A stretch of DNA of 64,000 bases from Lentinus brumalis (lineage: Eukaryota; Basidiomycota; Agaricomycetes; Polyporales; Polyporaceae), in NCBI GenBank assembly GCA_001792895.1, contig MARA01000014.1, forward strand, positions 124,001 through 188,000, read 5' to 3'. A model generated the notes under the pieces. That model was not told where the DNA came from, searched no databases, and saw only the letters and a program-made list of their open reading frames with translations. Positions 1 through 12,765 of the stretch are shown here, one piece after another. The translations under genes and the position numbers were made by a program. Positions within the stretch are counted from its first letter, which is position 1, and each line of letters opens with the position of its first letter.

Positions 1-195
1 GGGTAGATACACGCCGACGTCATCGCTGCCTCATTCGGCACCTCCACCTCGCACGACGCACACCCACCAACGCCCATGATGTCAGTGAGTCCCTCCAGCG
101 CATACTTATATCCTCGCGCGTCCTTCTCCGTTCCCCTCACTTTCACTACCACTTCCACCACTACACCCACCTCACCACATCGCCTCACCTCCACC

Positions 196-712
196 ATGTC
201 CTTCACCGACGACAACACCGCATCCTCGACCGGCATGAACTCTGAGTACACGGATGGCCCTGGCGCCGGCGCGCACTCCGAGTCGTTCAACCAGAGCCAG
301 GACCAGGGCGCATATAGCCAAATGCAAGGCAGCCAGGGTTCCGACGACATGGGCGGCGGCCGCGGCGCGATGGGCTCCGGCGTCGCTGGTGGCTACGAGG
401 GCAACTCACAAGGCAACTCGCAGTCGTCCCAAACATCGCAGACTGGCGAGAAGCAGGACTGGCTCGACAAGGGCATCGAGTCGCTCGGCAAGAAAGCTGG
501 CGTGAACGTCGTGAGTACCTACTGTTCTGACGTCTGAATTCTTCAAAGGACTCACGTTCCGTTTTCGTAATAGAGCGACAAGAACGCCGACACCGCCGGA
601 GACTTCTTCAACAAGAACATCAAGGAGAAATTTGGTGAGTCTCACGTCTGACTTTCGTGACGCTACGCATACTGACCCGCCGTCAGGACGCAACATCCCC
701 GGCGTGAACTAG
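196..712 (+). CDS. Small hydrophilic protein of unknown function
   Basis: Three exons (196-510, 574-634, 687-712) join in frame to about 133 residues. Both introns are GT-AG and short. The ATG at 196 is preferred to the one at 76 because the upstream part reads as a Ser/Thr/Pro-rich leader and resembles a pyrimidine-rich 5' UTR. The N-terminal two thirds is low-complexity and rich in Gly, Ser and Gln. The C-terminal part is charged and ordered (KQDWLDKGIESLGKKAGVNV, then NADTAGDFFNKNIKEKFG) and ends NIPGVN. I see no signal peptide, membrane segment or catalytic motif. Short proteins with this kind of tail occur as conserved hypothetical proteins in basidiomycetes, but I do not assign a function. 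It converges on UBA2 with a gap of about 280 bp. Confidence 0.75.
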
Positions 713-991
713 ACGAGTATATGGGCTATCAGCATAACGGATATCGTATTGTACTCTACCTTTTGTATTATGGAGCTCATTGAGAAGTCTTGACGATCAT
801 CTTGGTGTGCGAGTACGCGTGGAGATTGAGTGATCCACTAAGTGCCTCAGAATGATATGAAGCACGAGCTGTATGATACAGTGCGACGACAGCGACATAA
901 GAATAGGAAAGAAAGCATTGCATGCATCTACGACAGACTCGCTCAGGATTTGGACATCAAAGTGTACGATCGCACTCACCTCGAACACAGC

Positions 992-3900
992 TCAATCGAT
1001 TTCTATCACATCCGGATCCTCCTCGACCTTCTCTTCTGCGTTGTCCAGCATAATGAGGCCATCCTCCTCGAGCCTCCGCTTTTTGCTCGGCGTGAAGGGC
1101 GCTGCACCCGTGTCCGCGACAGTCCTGCTACGCTTCGCCGCAGGCGTCTCGATCTCCTCAATGTCGTCGGGCAGGCGCCGCTTCTTCGAGGACACGGGCG
1201 TCGACGGGGTGGGCGCACGCGGCTTGACCTTCTTCGGCGGTTTCGGCAAAGGCGACGGGAGGATCAGTGCAGGCGCATCCACCGGATGGTTAGGTCTGTA
1301 ACGACAAGTCCGTCAGCTCACAGCGCACGGAAGTAGCACAGTGCAAGATCACTCACGGAAGTACGCCAATAGCAACTTGAATCGTCGCATACTCGCCCTC
1401 CTCGTCCACGATCGACAAGAACTTGCCCCTCGTAACGTTCAGGCTCTCGAGCGTCCGCTCGTTGTTGTCGTCCCAGTCCGGATCGCTCAGCACGCGCTTG
1501 TCCTCATACACACTCACCTCGCGCTTCTCCTCGTCCTCGTCCGCCCCAAGGATCCCGTCAACGACCTCCCGCAGCGTCACACGCGCCGGGTCGCACCGCA
1601 CCTCCGTGTACGTGTCACGGCAGACGCCGCAGAACGAGTTCGGGGGGCACATCGCGATCGCGCTGAGCGGCATGGACGGCTTGAACTGCACGTGTACGTT
1701 CCGCAGCGCGTTGTACGACCGGCGGAGGAGATGCAAAGCCTGCAGGACGATGAGCCCGGCGATGATCGCATTCGTCGTGGCAATCGCGGGGATGATGTTC
1801 CCGGCCATCTCTGCCGAGGCAGAAAGTCAGCACTCGAAGCATTCCAATGACAATATGGAGGAGTGGAGAAGAGAACGGGTGGGGAGAAGCCTGGAGAAGC
1901 TCTACGGACCTTTGACTTCCCACCGGCTCTTGCCCGGAATTCCGTACGCGGCAGAACGCAGGTTCGCCGCGGCAGTGACAAAATCGAGCGTGTCATCGTC
2001 GTCCTTGTCGAACGAGATCGTCTCTTCACCGGCTCGAAGGCGAGCAGCGAGGCGCTCGGTGCTGGCCAGTCAGACCGAACGTCAGCGCGACTCACACCTG
2101 TAGACGTAAGCATCTGCCATACCTAGCAATGAAGAGCTCGAGATTGTCCTGCAGCGAGAGCTCGCGCTGATCTTTCAAACCCGCACCACTGGCGGAACCC
2201 GAGCTTGAGCTAGAACCGTTCAGTAGCTTCTCGGTACTCGCGCTTCCGCTTCCGCTCGCTTGCCCCGGCTTGCCGTTCGACGCCGCAGAACCGTTCGCAT
2301 GCACGCCGTTCTGCTGGGGCCGATGGAGGGAGAACGTCCCCTCGCGGATCTTGTCGAAGTCGAGGGGTGTAGGCGGCGCGCGCGAGCGCCACATATCCGC
2401 CATAGAGAGCAGGTTCAGGATGTCCGCATGGAAGACCTGCATCCCAGAAGAGTCAATTCGACCGGAGACACGATTTGACGACGGTGACGATGACGGCAGA
2501 CCTTGCTGAAGACCATCTTTGCGGCGCTCGAATCCGATGAAGATGCATCCCCCGCAGGCGGGGAACGAAGAGCCGCACGCACTGCCTTGAATGCTTGCGC
2601 CTCCTTGCGTAGGGCTGCAATCTCTTTCGCTGTATGCGTTTCAATGCACAAGGAATTGTGTTATCAGAAGTGGCGAAGGTGGGACGTAGATGGAATCGAT
2701 CCGTACCGTTCTCGCCCTGCTTCTCAGCCTCGTCGAGCTCGCCCCCGTCTTCCTCCTCCCCAAACAGCTGGCTGGACGCACAGACCGCAACAAGGTCAGT
2801 TTCATGCTTCCTTATCGGCTGCGGCTTGAGGAACATGACCGGATGCAAGCACTCACGGAATCAGATAGCTCTTTGCCCAAACGATACAGTGTATGGGCTG
2901 TGATGGCGTCGAACGGATGGTGCACACGGGGAACGTCTTCACAGTTGGCTTCGGCACACAATCGAAGCACTCCGCTCGATCCTATGTTCGCAGGGAGCTG
3001 TCAACTTCGCTGCATTCGATCCACAGTACTCCGACCACGAATGCTCACGCACCTTCAGGATGGGTTGGACTTGTCCGAGATAACCAGCCGTTCCGGACTC
3101 AACAAGCGGCACATTTGCTGCTATGCACATCTTGTTCACGTGCCGTCGTGCATCTGCAGGGACATTTGGGGTAAGTATCCTGCTACGGCCAGCCGCGGAG
3201 GAGTAGAAAGCGCACTGAAGAAATGAGAGCTACTCTTTGAGATATGGAATACATGCGAAGTCCCCCGAGACCGCCATGGCTGCCACAGGATAGTATGAAG
3301 TAGGTCCATATCGCTGCATGCGAGCTTCTCTGCATAGAAGGCAGAGGCTCCAATGTCTGGTCCAGTCGTAGTGACCTCCACGGCGTTCGACCACCCTAGA
3401 ACGCCGACATTACGCTATCACCACCTTCTTGTCGACGATCTCTGCACGAAGCAACAATCCGCACACAGGGAGGGACGGCAATGTCTGCCGGCTCGACGGC
3501 ATGAATCGACCACCTCCTGACGACGCACTCTGTGATCACCAGCTACTGTCCGTGTGACATCTTAGTGCTAGTGAATCAACTGTCCGGCGGAAGGTGGTGG
3601 ATTCAACTGCTGCAGGGCCCCGTGTCACTTGGCATTCAGGAGAGCGCACCCAGCTTCAAGAACTTCGTGGTGCGGACGCTCTCAATGATCGACAAAGTAT
3701 ATTCAAGGTGCGCACACCCATATGTGCGCAGCACGACGACGGTCGTACGACTGATCACGCACGAGAGCCGCTGCAACCGGAGTACTCACCAAGGTTGTCC
3801 AGTGCATTCAGCACCAAGTCAAAACCCCTGAACCACGCAACATCAAATTGGGGCTCCTTGATGTTCGCATGTATGGGCGTGATCTTCACGTTCGGGTTGA

Positions 3901-4339
3901 ACGCGGACGCAGTCTTCGCCGCAACCTACAGGGAGCACCGGCCACACCACCAGAGGAAGTCTGAGTTCTCACATTCTATATGCACCCCCTACTAGCAGCA
4001 ATAACGTACCAAAGCCTTGCTCTGCTTGATATCCTTCTTCCGGAAGAGGAACTGGCGGTTCAGGTTGGACAAGTCGATAGTGTCCAGGTCGAGCAGCGTG
4101 ATGTCGCCAAACCCCGTCAACACAACGTTCTTCACTACATCCCCCCACCCAACCCCGCACGCAAACACAGTCCCGCCCGTATTATCAGCAACGCAACAAA
4201 CACACACACATACGGGCGCACACGCACGGAGTTCACAGCCAATCCCACCCGCGCCAACAAGGAGGACCTTCGTTTGTGATAGGCGGCTAAAGAGCTCCTG
4301 GCCGAGGATGGCTTTTGCGTGCAGCGACCGTCCGCTCAT
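992..4339 (-). CDS. UBA2: SUMO-activating enzyme subunit UBA2
   Basis: Catalytic subunit of the heterodimeric E1 (with AOS1) that adenylates SUMO, takes it as a thioester and passes it to UBC9, mainly in the nucleus. The N-terminus has the nucleotide-binding GAGGIGCEL, then [18 protein letters not shown] and NALDN. The catalytic-cysteine region reads [16 protein letters not shown]. Two CxxC pairs typical of the family's zinc site are present (ECFDC and FCGVC). The tail is acidic and basic with KKRRL-type nuclear signals and ends VIEID. Start at 4339 gives [13 protein letters not shown]. Verified splices include 4228/4134 and 3790/3153. The latter intron is 636 bp, far longer than its neighbours, and exactly rejoins NALDNLD to ARRHVNKM. 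About ten exons; the gene appears intact. Confidence 0.96.
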
Positions 4340-7300
4340 GTCGTCTCCAGCTCACCGAGGGCAGCGAGGACAAGTTGTAGGATGGCGTGGAGGAGAGAGG
4401 GAAAGCGGAGGATTGCAGACGACAGCGACGCCCACAGTCGCCACACCGCCGACGTGACACGGACCGCCCTGGCGCTACGCGTGACTCTCTGCGTGACCCG
4501 ACGCGTTCCATGAGTGTCACGCCCGACTTGCCGGCGTCGGGCCGTCGGCCGTACTTCGCCTCGTACCGCTCGAGTCGCGGCCTGCTGGCGGATGTAGCTC
4601 AGTACAAGCCGTGTGCTCGGTCTGGCAATTTCTTGACTGCGTAATAGTGACCGTTCAAGCTCAGCGACGAGTGAGAATGATCCGTTTATCGTTCATCGTT
4701 CACTTGTAAGACACTGACCTACCGATGCAGAAATTTAAAGCTGCTCGGAGGACCGACTTCCAATCGATCCTGGAACTTTGCCGTCAGGTTGGAATTTTTA
4801 CGGCCGGCGTGCATTCCACGACGATACCAGCGATCTGCTTGACAATGCCTCACCAGGTGCTCGAGCTCTCTTCTACAGCGAAGATACCGCACCGGATGCC
4901 ACACTGCACTTGCAACTGTCGGCATCTGGCATGGTGAGACGTAGTAAGTATACGGCTCTTCATACCCGCTCGCTGAAGCGACCTCTGTACTTGAGAGACG
5001 GTGGCTACAGGTAACTCATTCCAAGATCATGCATCAAATTTCGGATGGAAGACGAAGCTGTAAGTATGCGAGCAGCCGCCCTTCGTCTCCTTGAGGTTTC
5101 CCGAATCCCCAGACACATCACGAAGAGGCGATAGGGTCACCCAGCTCATTCCGCACCAAGTACACGACTCGCCCAGTGCGACCATACAGCTCGCCCGTGC
5201 TATCATTGCCCCTCACCCTCCGCAGCCCGCGAGACGCTGCCGATGTATCGCACCAGGAACTGTCCGACCTCGTTGTCTCGTAGATAACGCTCCAATAGTG
5301 GGAGACTACCTATCAACTACTTGGTCACTCGCCCAGCTGATTCAACACGCACCAGAGCTCACGACACAGACGCCGCATCTAAACGCAATCACCTCGGTCA
5401 CCCTTCCATCGTATGTCGTTCGTAACTCGTCCGATGGAGCCTGGACAGCCGAACACTGGGAGACTATCGAAACTCGCAGACGACCAACAAATGTGTACGA
5501 AACAGCCCTTCGGCCGTACCATCTCTCGCTTCTGTAATCTAGAACAGCCACAAGGCCTTAGACCTCAAGAGCGGTGAATTAACGGACGGTACCGTAATCT
5601 TTCATATGTCGCGGAAGCTTCGCTGTACGCTCACATCCCTGCATTCTCAGTGTCCGTTCGGCTTCGCACGACATATCTCCGGGCGTGGATCCACGGCGTC
5701 GGTACTCGGGAGTACATAGTACTGTATCCTGGTGACTGCGCCTAAATACGAACGCCTATCTTCCGGTGCGAAGCAATCACCGAGGTGACGATATTCCTCC
5801 AGTAAACGCTTCCGGAGGAACCCCGTCTAACCCCCACCGAGAGGCTCAAAGAGGAGTTTCCCGGGATCAATGCGCCGTGAGTGTCACTACTGTTGCCAGC
5901 TCATGATCATCATGTCTCTCGCTTACGACCCAGTAGGACTACCGTGTCCGTCCGGGCACAAGATACTCCAGTGTATTGTTGTGGTGCCTGTGGTCCACAC
6001 GGCTCGGACGTAACCATGGCACGGACAGGACAGCGGGCAGGGCTGGACCGCTAGGACTCCCCGGGGGCTGGCCAGCGTGAGCATCTTCCCAAGACATGGC
6101 GGGGAGTACTTGCAACCACTGCACGCACACGTGCCCCGTTGTCGACGGACGCCCAACCAGTAGAAGCGTTCCCTTGCGACGCTCCACGACACACCTCGAC
6201 CGGCCTTGCTCGGAGCCGAATACAGGAACCAGTCCCAACGCGGTCTCTGGTGGACAAGAACTCCCATATGCAGTCTCCGCCGCGCGACATCCGCGCCCTT
6301 GCAAACATTCGTTCGACCTTCCGATCCTAGGCCTTCCAAGCAAGCTCTGAGTACTTGAGCAGGGAGATGGCACGCGACGCCGGTATGTAGACCACGATCG
6401 CGCGCGCGCTGGGCAAAACGCGCGTGCAAGCGTGCAGGTTGTCAATCAAAGCCACGGGCACCATGCATACGTCGACGAGCCTGCCGCTCCCGGACCCAGA
6501 TGCCGATGCGCGGACACGGACAAGCCCGTCGGACACGCTTTAGACTACGCGTCTCCCAGCCACGCATTCTACGGCTGTCGGCCCTCCCCACGAGACCGCC
6601 GCACGCATCCCATGCGCGGTCAATGCAAGGCAACCGCCTGGCAAGCGCCAGCCTCGGAGGGTATTCCAACAGCCACGACGGTCACGGCCACGAAGTTGCT
6701 ATCCGGGCTGCATTCATGCCAATCACACATCCGTCCGCGAGGCTACTCTCTGGCGAAGTCGAACGAACCGATGTGGCAACGACGTTTATCTGTCCGGATC
6801 CTAGCCAGGGTACCTTCTATCTCCAATCCATCGTCCACTCGCATGCGCACCACCTTCCCCGAGCTCTAATCGCCCGCGCACCTTCCTACTTATCGTCATC
6901 AACGTCTGTCATCCGTGGATCCGCCGCCCCCTGCCCGGAACGTCCCACCTTTCCCGATGCACTCGACTGCAGCTGGCAGTTCGAGCGGAAACGGTCGCAC
7001 CCATATGGCTGACATCGCTCCCACTGTCCCAGGCTACCTGCTCCGAGTAGAAAGCCATGGAGACGTCCCACCAGCGACGTCTGGTGACCGGATATCGACG
7101 TCTAGATCTTTGGGCCGACGTCGTCCACTGCGCTGTCTATCCCCGCGGCCTTGTTCGCGTCCCAGCGCGAGGCTCGAGGGCCACTTGATGTACGTAGCTT
7201 TACGGGCGGGCCCCAACCAATCCACACATCCACACAACGCCGTGGTCAAGTGCCCAGCCTGACTCGCACGACTTGCATCATCAATGCATCAGAGGCCGAC

Positions 7301-7761
7301 GGACGGCATGACATACTCACTTCGTGGGTAGCCTGGAGCGCTGGAGCACTACATAGTACTAGGGTCATCTCGATGGAGATGAACTCCTCTCTCGGTATGT
7401 CTCGACATGACGCGTGCGGGTGCTGTGTGCAAGTACCATGTCATCTTGGTAATTCGTACGCGTACGTGGAGGGAGCTCGGCGCCGTACCAACCGCACCTG
7501 GCATCACGCGGACACGTCCTAGTATAGTACTCTACCGGCGTAGCACATCGTCATCGTCATCCGCATTCCGAACACTCATCCCAGCGACATCCCAAGACTC
7601 GAACACTTCAACAACACACCGCCCAGAAAGATCAGCTATCATATATCAGCTATCACACCAGCCCAGGGTCGGAACTATGACGCACTTATGAGGCATTGCT
7701 GTGCCCGCGAACCTTATCAGCGTCGCTTCCAAGAATCCAAGTGCATATGCATCATGCATCA

Positions 7762-7799
7762 GAACCCTGCACAGTGCACAGTGCAGTCCTGCAGGGTTC
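7762..7799. repeat. Inverted repeat, 10-bp arms
   Basis: GAACCCTGCA at 7762-7771 is mirrored by TGCAGGGTTC at 7790-7799, with an 18-base loop that itself holds GTGCA/CAGTG alternations. It lies in the gene-free stretch. It is not followed by a T-run, and its role is unknown. Confidence 0.6.
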
Positions 7800-8653
7800 G
7801 CGCGTCCTCGGATGAATGCCACTTTCGGGGGCTTCGGTCTCACCGTGCGACGTACACGGCCGCGCGGAGGACTCGTGGAACTCTCGAGCTCTGGAGTACT
7901 CTGGCCATCAATTCAACAATGGTCCAAGTACGCACGCCTACGCCGCCCCGGGACGACCAGGCACGCCGCACGCCGTCGTCCCGGGCCCAAGCCAACCAAG
8001 CCAGGCTGCACGGTGCAAAGTGCTAGCTATCGGATTGCTATATAACTTCATGTGGTATCCGCGGGCGGGTGGGCAACGTAGTACTGTAGCCAACAGGGTG
8101 CGTTCAAGCGCAAGCGCAAGTAGAGAGAACAACGACGGCCTCGAAAGGACCGTGTACGTGCAAGTGCAAGCAAAGGCAAAGGCAAGGTACATGAAGGTCG
8201 TCATGGAAAACGGCGCGTGAACAGGGAACAGGGTCCGTAAGTAATGGGGCAAACGGGTAAGATTCGAAAGCTTAAGGATGGGCAGGGCGCGGCAGCGCGT
8301 GGTGGGGAGAATCATTAAACGTACTACGTGCATCGGAATAAAACAGGCGATAAGCATACAGCATACAGCAAATGTAAGCACGAGGCAGAGCGCAGAGCGC
8401 AAGTGGCAGCGGCGGTGACGGTGACAGGATATAATGTGTCGGGAGTGTTTGGATGACGTAGAGTTGGGCACTGGGCGAGGTGAGAGGACGTCGTGATATG
8501 GGATACAGACAACAGGTAGGTAGGCAGGCAGGTAGCATGGGAGCGTGGGGGGCGATGAAGATGAAGTAGAGGAATCTAAGCCGCAACGGGTCATGTTCGT
8601 GTGTGTGGAGATGCAAACGTTCTAAGCGTTTATCGAGTCCTTTGCGTGTCCGA

Positions 8654-8674
8654 GAGTATCGAGTATCGAGTATC
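8654..8674. repeat. Three 7-bp direct repeats (GAGTATC)
   Basis: GAGTATC occurs three times without gaps, just beyond the stop codon of the GH16 gene and probably within its 3' UTR. Confidence 0.8.
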
Positions 8675-8719
8675 AGTAGTAGGTATATACAGCGAGCAGG
8701 GGGAAGAGGACGCTTCGGC

Positions 8720-11560
8720 TTAGCACGAGCCAAGCTTCCACATCTTGACAGAGTCGCTGAGGGAGAGGAAAAAAAAGCAGGGTCAGCATCACCGCAATCA
8801 ACCCGCCGCAGCGCACCACGACCAAAGGGGACACTCACATCCGGAACGCGCGATCGTCCTCAGACGACGGCCACGTCGCAGCCCAAGTATCCTGCGCCTG
8901 CGCGAAGTCGCGCATCGCCGAGCTCGAGCCGTCAAACCACGGCTTACCCCCGACGTTATCAGGGAACCACCCACTCGTCCCACCCGCAGCGACGTCGAGG
9001 ATAAGGTAGAACTCTGCAAAAATAACACAACGCACACATCTGTCAGCACTCAATGCTCTCCCCACGCGGCGCCCCGGGATGGCCATGGCAACACAAATCG
9101 AAGCCCAAGCTTCGTAAAGCCGCCACAATCAGGACCCAGGCCCGAGAAGCAAATCGCACTCACCCTGGTCAAAGGGCGCCGCAGCGCTCCCGCCCTGCTT
9201 CTCCCAGATGTCAGAAATAACGACAGCGACGTCCGAGCCATTCGTCGCCGTGTCTGGGTAGTCGCCGCGCTTGAAGAAGTCCTTGCCGCCCTTGCCGGTG
9301 ATCTTCAGGTTCATCATCGCCTGCAGACGCGAGTCGACGTAGAAGCGCATCCAGTCTGGCGTCCACTCCAGCGCGTACGTGTGGAAGTCCTTGTCGTACG
9401 ACGACTGCTTCTGCGACCACCAGCCGAGGATGTGCGTCTGCAGGCTCTCAAGCACGCCGTAGTTGAGCGACGAACGGACAAAGTTCACGCCCTGCGCGGG
9501 GTATTCGGGGCCGTTGCCGCGCGCTTCCATGATCTACACAAGTGACAGTCGTCAGCGATACATTGCAGCGCGGGAACCCGCGAGAGACATACGTCGATTT
9601 CACCGCTGAGTGGCCACTGGCCGTACACGTTGTCCTTGGGCAACATCCAGATGGCGGGCCAGAGCCAATCGCCACGAGGGAGCTTCGCACGAACCTCGAC
9701 CTTGCCAAAAGCGATCGTCGTGTGGTTCATAGTGCTGATACGAGCGGACATGACCGGCTGGATGGTCGAGCCGTCCGAATTGCTGGAGGACACCGAACAC
9801 GCGGACTTTTGACGTAAAATGAAATCAACACACGCTAAAGTCAAACACGACAGAAGGCAGGACACTACTCACCTGGTTGTCCGTCGTACAGCCGTCGAGC
9901 GTGTACTTTCCGCCGTCCAGGATCGCGTCCCTTCCGAGGACATCAGACGTGAGAGTCGGCATGATGTAGAGCTGCCCGTTCTTGACAAACAGGTTGTCGC
10001 TCGAGTCCGTCGCCATCTGAAACTCGCCGTTCCCGAAGCCGCCAAGCTCGACATCGCGCGTCCACGTGCCGTCGAGGTCGAGCGAGTCGAAGTTCTCGTT
10101 GAGGACCATGCACAAGTCCTCGTCCTTGAGAAGCCTGACGCCAGTGAAGCCCAAGTAGCAGATGAGGGCTCCGCAACCGGCACCGATGATCAGCATGGCC
10201 AAGGTCAGCCACCACGACGCGCGTTCACGCCAGTCCTTCTTGGAGAGCCACGGCTTGTCCTCCTTGGAGAGTTTCTGCTCGAGACGCGAGGAAGGCATGA
10301 GAGGCTTCGCCTTGCGCGGAAGAGTGTTCAACGACCCTTCCGTCGCCGCGGGAGGGTACGGGTACGGGTACGACGGCGGCGCCCATAGCGACGAAGTCGG
10401 ACGCGACGCAGGCGAGAGGAAGGGTGCACGCATGTTGATAGCGGGACTTGACTGCGTGCGCGGGATATCAGCACCTGCGGACGGAAGCACTTGTCAGTGC
10501 TTGCTCGTCCGAGCAGCGATAAGGGTCGGCTACTCACCCTGGTTAAGCGCATGGGTGCTTCCCGACATGGCGGCGGCGGCACTGTTCATGTACAGCCTGT
10601 TCTGGCTTGACACCGGGCTCGGAGGAGTAGCGCTGCCCTCCCGCGACGGAACATCGTGTTCCATGAACGGCGCGTAGGGGCGGCCAAGGTCGCCTTCGGT
10701 GTCGTGGGAGATAAGGCCGTATCCTGCAGCACCGTTGCCCACTGGGTAGGTCGTGCCCGGGAAGTTCGGCGTGTTGGGGGTGCCCTGATGGCCCAGTGCG
10801 GCCTCGCGAGCCCGGATGCTCTCAATGGAAGTTCGGCGACCCATGCCGGGGATGGGGGTACCCGGGTCAGGGTTGCCGGGGTGGGATTGGAAGGGAAAGG
10901 ACGAAGGCGGAGGACGGACACCTCCGATGGCAGGAGCAGCTGCACCGGCGGGCATGGAGCCGTAGAACGAGTTGGTCGGAGTGTCGAAGGGGTTGGCGCT
11001 GCTGGGCGAAACAGGAGCGATAAGCCCGGACGACACCGACGTGACATCGTCGGTATCCAACTCGGGAGAGTACTCGTTCGCCATGGAGGAGCGGCGACGG
11101 TGGTTCCGCTGACGAACACGCGGATTCGTGGCCGGGGAGGTTGTGGTGGATGGCGAAGGGACAGAACCTGCACGGGAACGCGAGGAGCTGCGTGGAGGGG
11201 GCGGACTGCGGGGGCAGGAGGTGCTTTGGCCGGGGGTGGAGGCGCGTCGGAATCGCTCCCCTCGTTGCCAGAAGCGTTCTCCGAGGACGCACTGTAGGAC
11301 GAGCGGGCGTCACCGAGGAAGAAGGGGCGGGGAGGAGAGAGGGAGGCCTCGCGTGCAGCAACGTCTGTGGACCTGCGACGGGCGAACTTCTCCGCGATGG
11401 GAGTGACGGCACTGCGCTGGAGTTCGTCCTCGCTCGAGTCGGGGTGGCCCGAGTACGAGTTTGAGTGGGAGGTGGAGGACGGGGGCGAGTTGAGGTTGCG
11501 GTACGCATCTGCGGACGAGTACGCGCCGCGGCCCTGTGTCGAGTCTCTTTTGCGATACAT
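8720..11560 (-). CDS. KRE6/SKN1-type GH16 protein (beta-1,6-glucan synthesis)
   Basis: Type II membrane protein of the secretory pathway whose family is needed for cell-wall beta-1,6-glucan. The order is a long Ser/Pro-rich cytosolic tail, one membrane segment (WWLTLAMLIIGAGCGALICY), then a lumenal GH16 fold. The catalytic ExDxxE motif is present as GEIDIMEARG, formed by splicing out the intron between about 9538 and 9590. DWLWPAIWMLP and FHTYALEWTPDWMRFYVD are typical of the family. The last exon ends SVKMWKLGSC with TAA at 8720-8722. The N-terminus is uncertain. The frame starting MYRKRDS at 11560 looks coding but lies in another frame from the MANEYSPELD part (11084 onward). Either an intron at 11168-11292 or a one-base loss near 11206 would join them. 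If neither holds, the start is 11084. Divergent from the GT2 gene. Confidence 0.93.
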
Positions 11561-12765
11561 GGCTGGAGGCGTGCACGGGTCTACGAGACGCGTCGGGGCG
11601 GGGTGGACGAGGGCGGGGAGGCGGGCGACGTCGTGGAGGGAAGACGAGCCAACCTGGGGAGCAGTCGGCGTTTTGTGGGCGGAGCAAATGGAAGGAACGA
11701 ATGCACGAGGCGAGGGCTGCCCTTCTCGCGTTCTTTTTTTGCGACCATGTCCTTTGCGCGAGATAAGGTGCTGAGCGTTGCATCTGCGCGACGACTTGCG
11801 GTGCCCGGGGGCCTCCTCGGCCCCATCCGTCGCTCGGTCACCAAACGTCAGTCTCAATTAATGGCCCAGGCATCGTTTACGCGCACCACCGACGTCGGTC
11901 GCTCGCGTGTGTCGGTCCCGCCGGCAGCCTCGCATCGGTCGTGCGTGCAAGGCGTGCTCCGTCCTCTCCGCCGCTCCGCCCGCCGCCTTTCGTCCACGCC
12001 TGCGCTTCACTGCGACCGCGTCCTGCGCTGATGCTCCTCGCACGGCGGCGCGGATTTACGAGGGCGTCGGCATGCCATCGAATCCGGCGTCCGCAATTCT
12101 GATAGCGAGCAGAAGATTTTCTGTGCGCAGACGCAGCGGCGGAGAGATGGCCCGCGGCTGGCGAACTGACGTCATATGTTATATACGCGCGGCGTTGTTT
12201 TCCATCTCATTTGGATCTATACTGGTCCCGGGGTCCGGGTACCTCATATATGGAGCATCAGCGATCGCATCTGGCAGAGGGTGTGCCTATGACGTCGTGC
12301 AGGAGGGTTACGACACGCGCGTCGAGTTTGCTGCAAGCTGGGGACGGGGGCAGACGGCGGGCTGGGAGGGCTCGCGGTGGACGGCGGTGGACGGCTGCGG
12401 ATGAATGCAGGACGATTGGGGCCGTGTCAGGACGCGAATAACAAGGCCAGTGAAGGCGGGACGGAGAGGCCGAGGCGCCCGGGGGAGAGGTCGCGATAAC
12501 GGAGCCGCCGAGGAGTCGGAATTGCTGGATTTCGTGCGAAGGAGGGCGCAGACATGATGGTCCTTGCAGGAATCGAAAATACTTACCATGCGTCCTCCAG
12601 CTCTTCTCGCCGACCCGGCCTCCCCTCCGCTGCCGCCAGCCTTTCCTCTTTACCTCCACCTCCCTCTCCCTCCCGCCCTCCTCCCCCCGCCTTTCGAAAA
12701 CTCGCGCACCGCCCGCCTCGAGGCCCGTCCTTGCCCGTAGTCCGTCCCCGTCGTCCTCCCCCGCG
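11561..12765. promoter_or_regulatory. Divergent promoter region, GH16 gene / GT2 gene
   Basis: About 1.2 kb between two divergently transcribed wall-polysaccharide genes. A strongly pyrimidine-rich tract at roughly 12592-12765 runs up to the GT2 ATG, which is typical of fungal core promoters and 5' UTRs. TATATA-like strings occur at about 12180 and 12244. No coding motif is seen. Shared regulation of the pair is an inference from the arrangement only. Confidence 0.5.

Larger units (their letters stand above)
4340..8719. other. Gene-free stretch of about 4.4 kb
   Basis: Lies between the 5' end of UBA2 and the 3' end of the GH16 gene, so the left edge should hold the UBA2 promoter. I checked open frames on both strands. 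The longest (147-218 codons) have no family motif, no coherent intron chain and unnatural Arg/His/Cys/Ser-rich composition. Short motifs such as TAGTACT recur (around 5715, 7350, 7520 and 8075). One 10-bp inverted repeat is listed separately. Relics of a decayed transposon are possible, but no terminal repeats or transposase/reverse transcriptase motifs could be read. Confidence 0.6.

Noticed and set aside
4590..4665. tRNA-like start (GCGGATGTAGCTCAGT)
   Set aside because: No matching acceptor stem or proper T-loop at the expected distance.
7938..8594. 218-codon minus-strand open frame
   Set aside because: Cys/Leu/Pro/His-rich, no family motif, no conserved start context. It lies in the gene-free stretch next to the GH16 3' end.
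10586..11857. 423-codon minus-strand frame as one gene
   Set aside because: Only its middle part (11560 to about 11290) reads as the GH16 N-terminus. The upstream part is promoter and the downstream part is out of frame with the real coding sequence.
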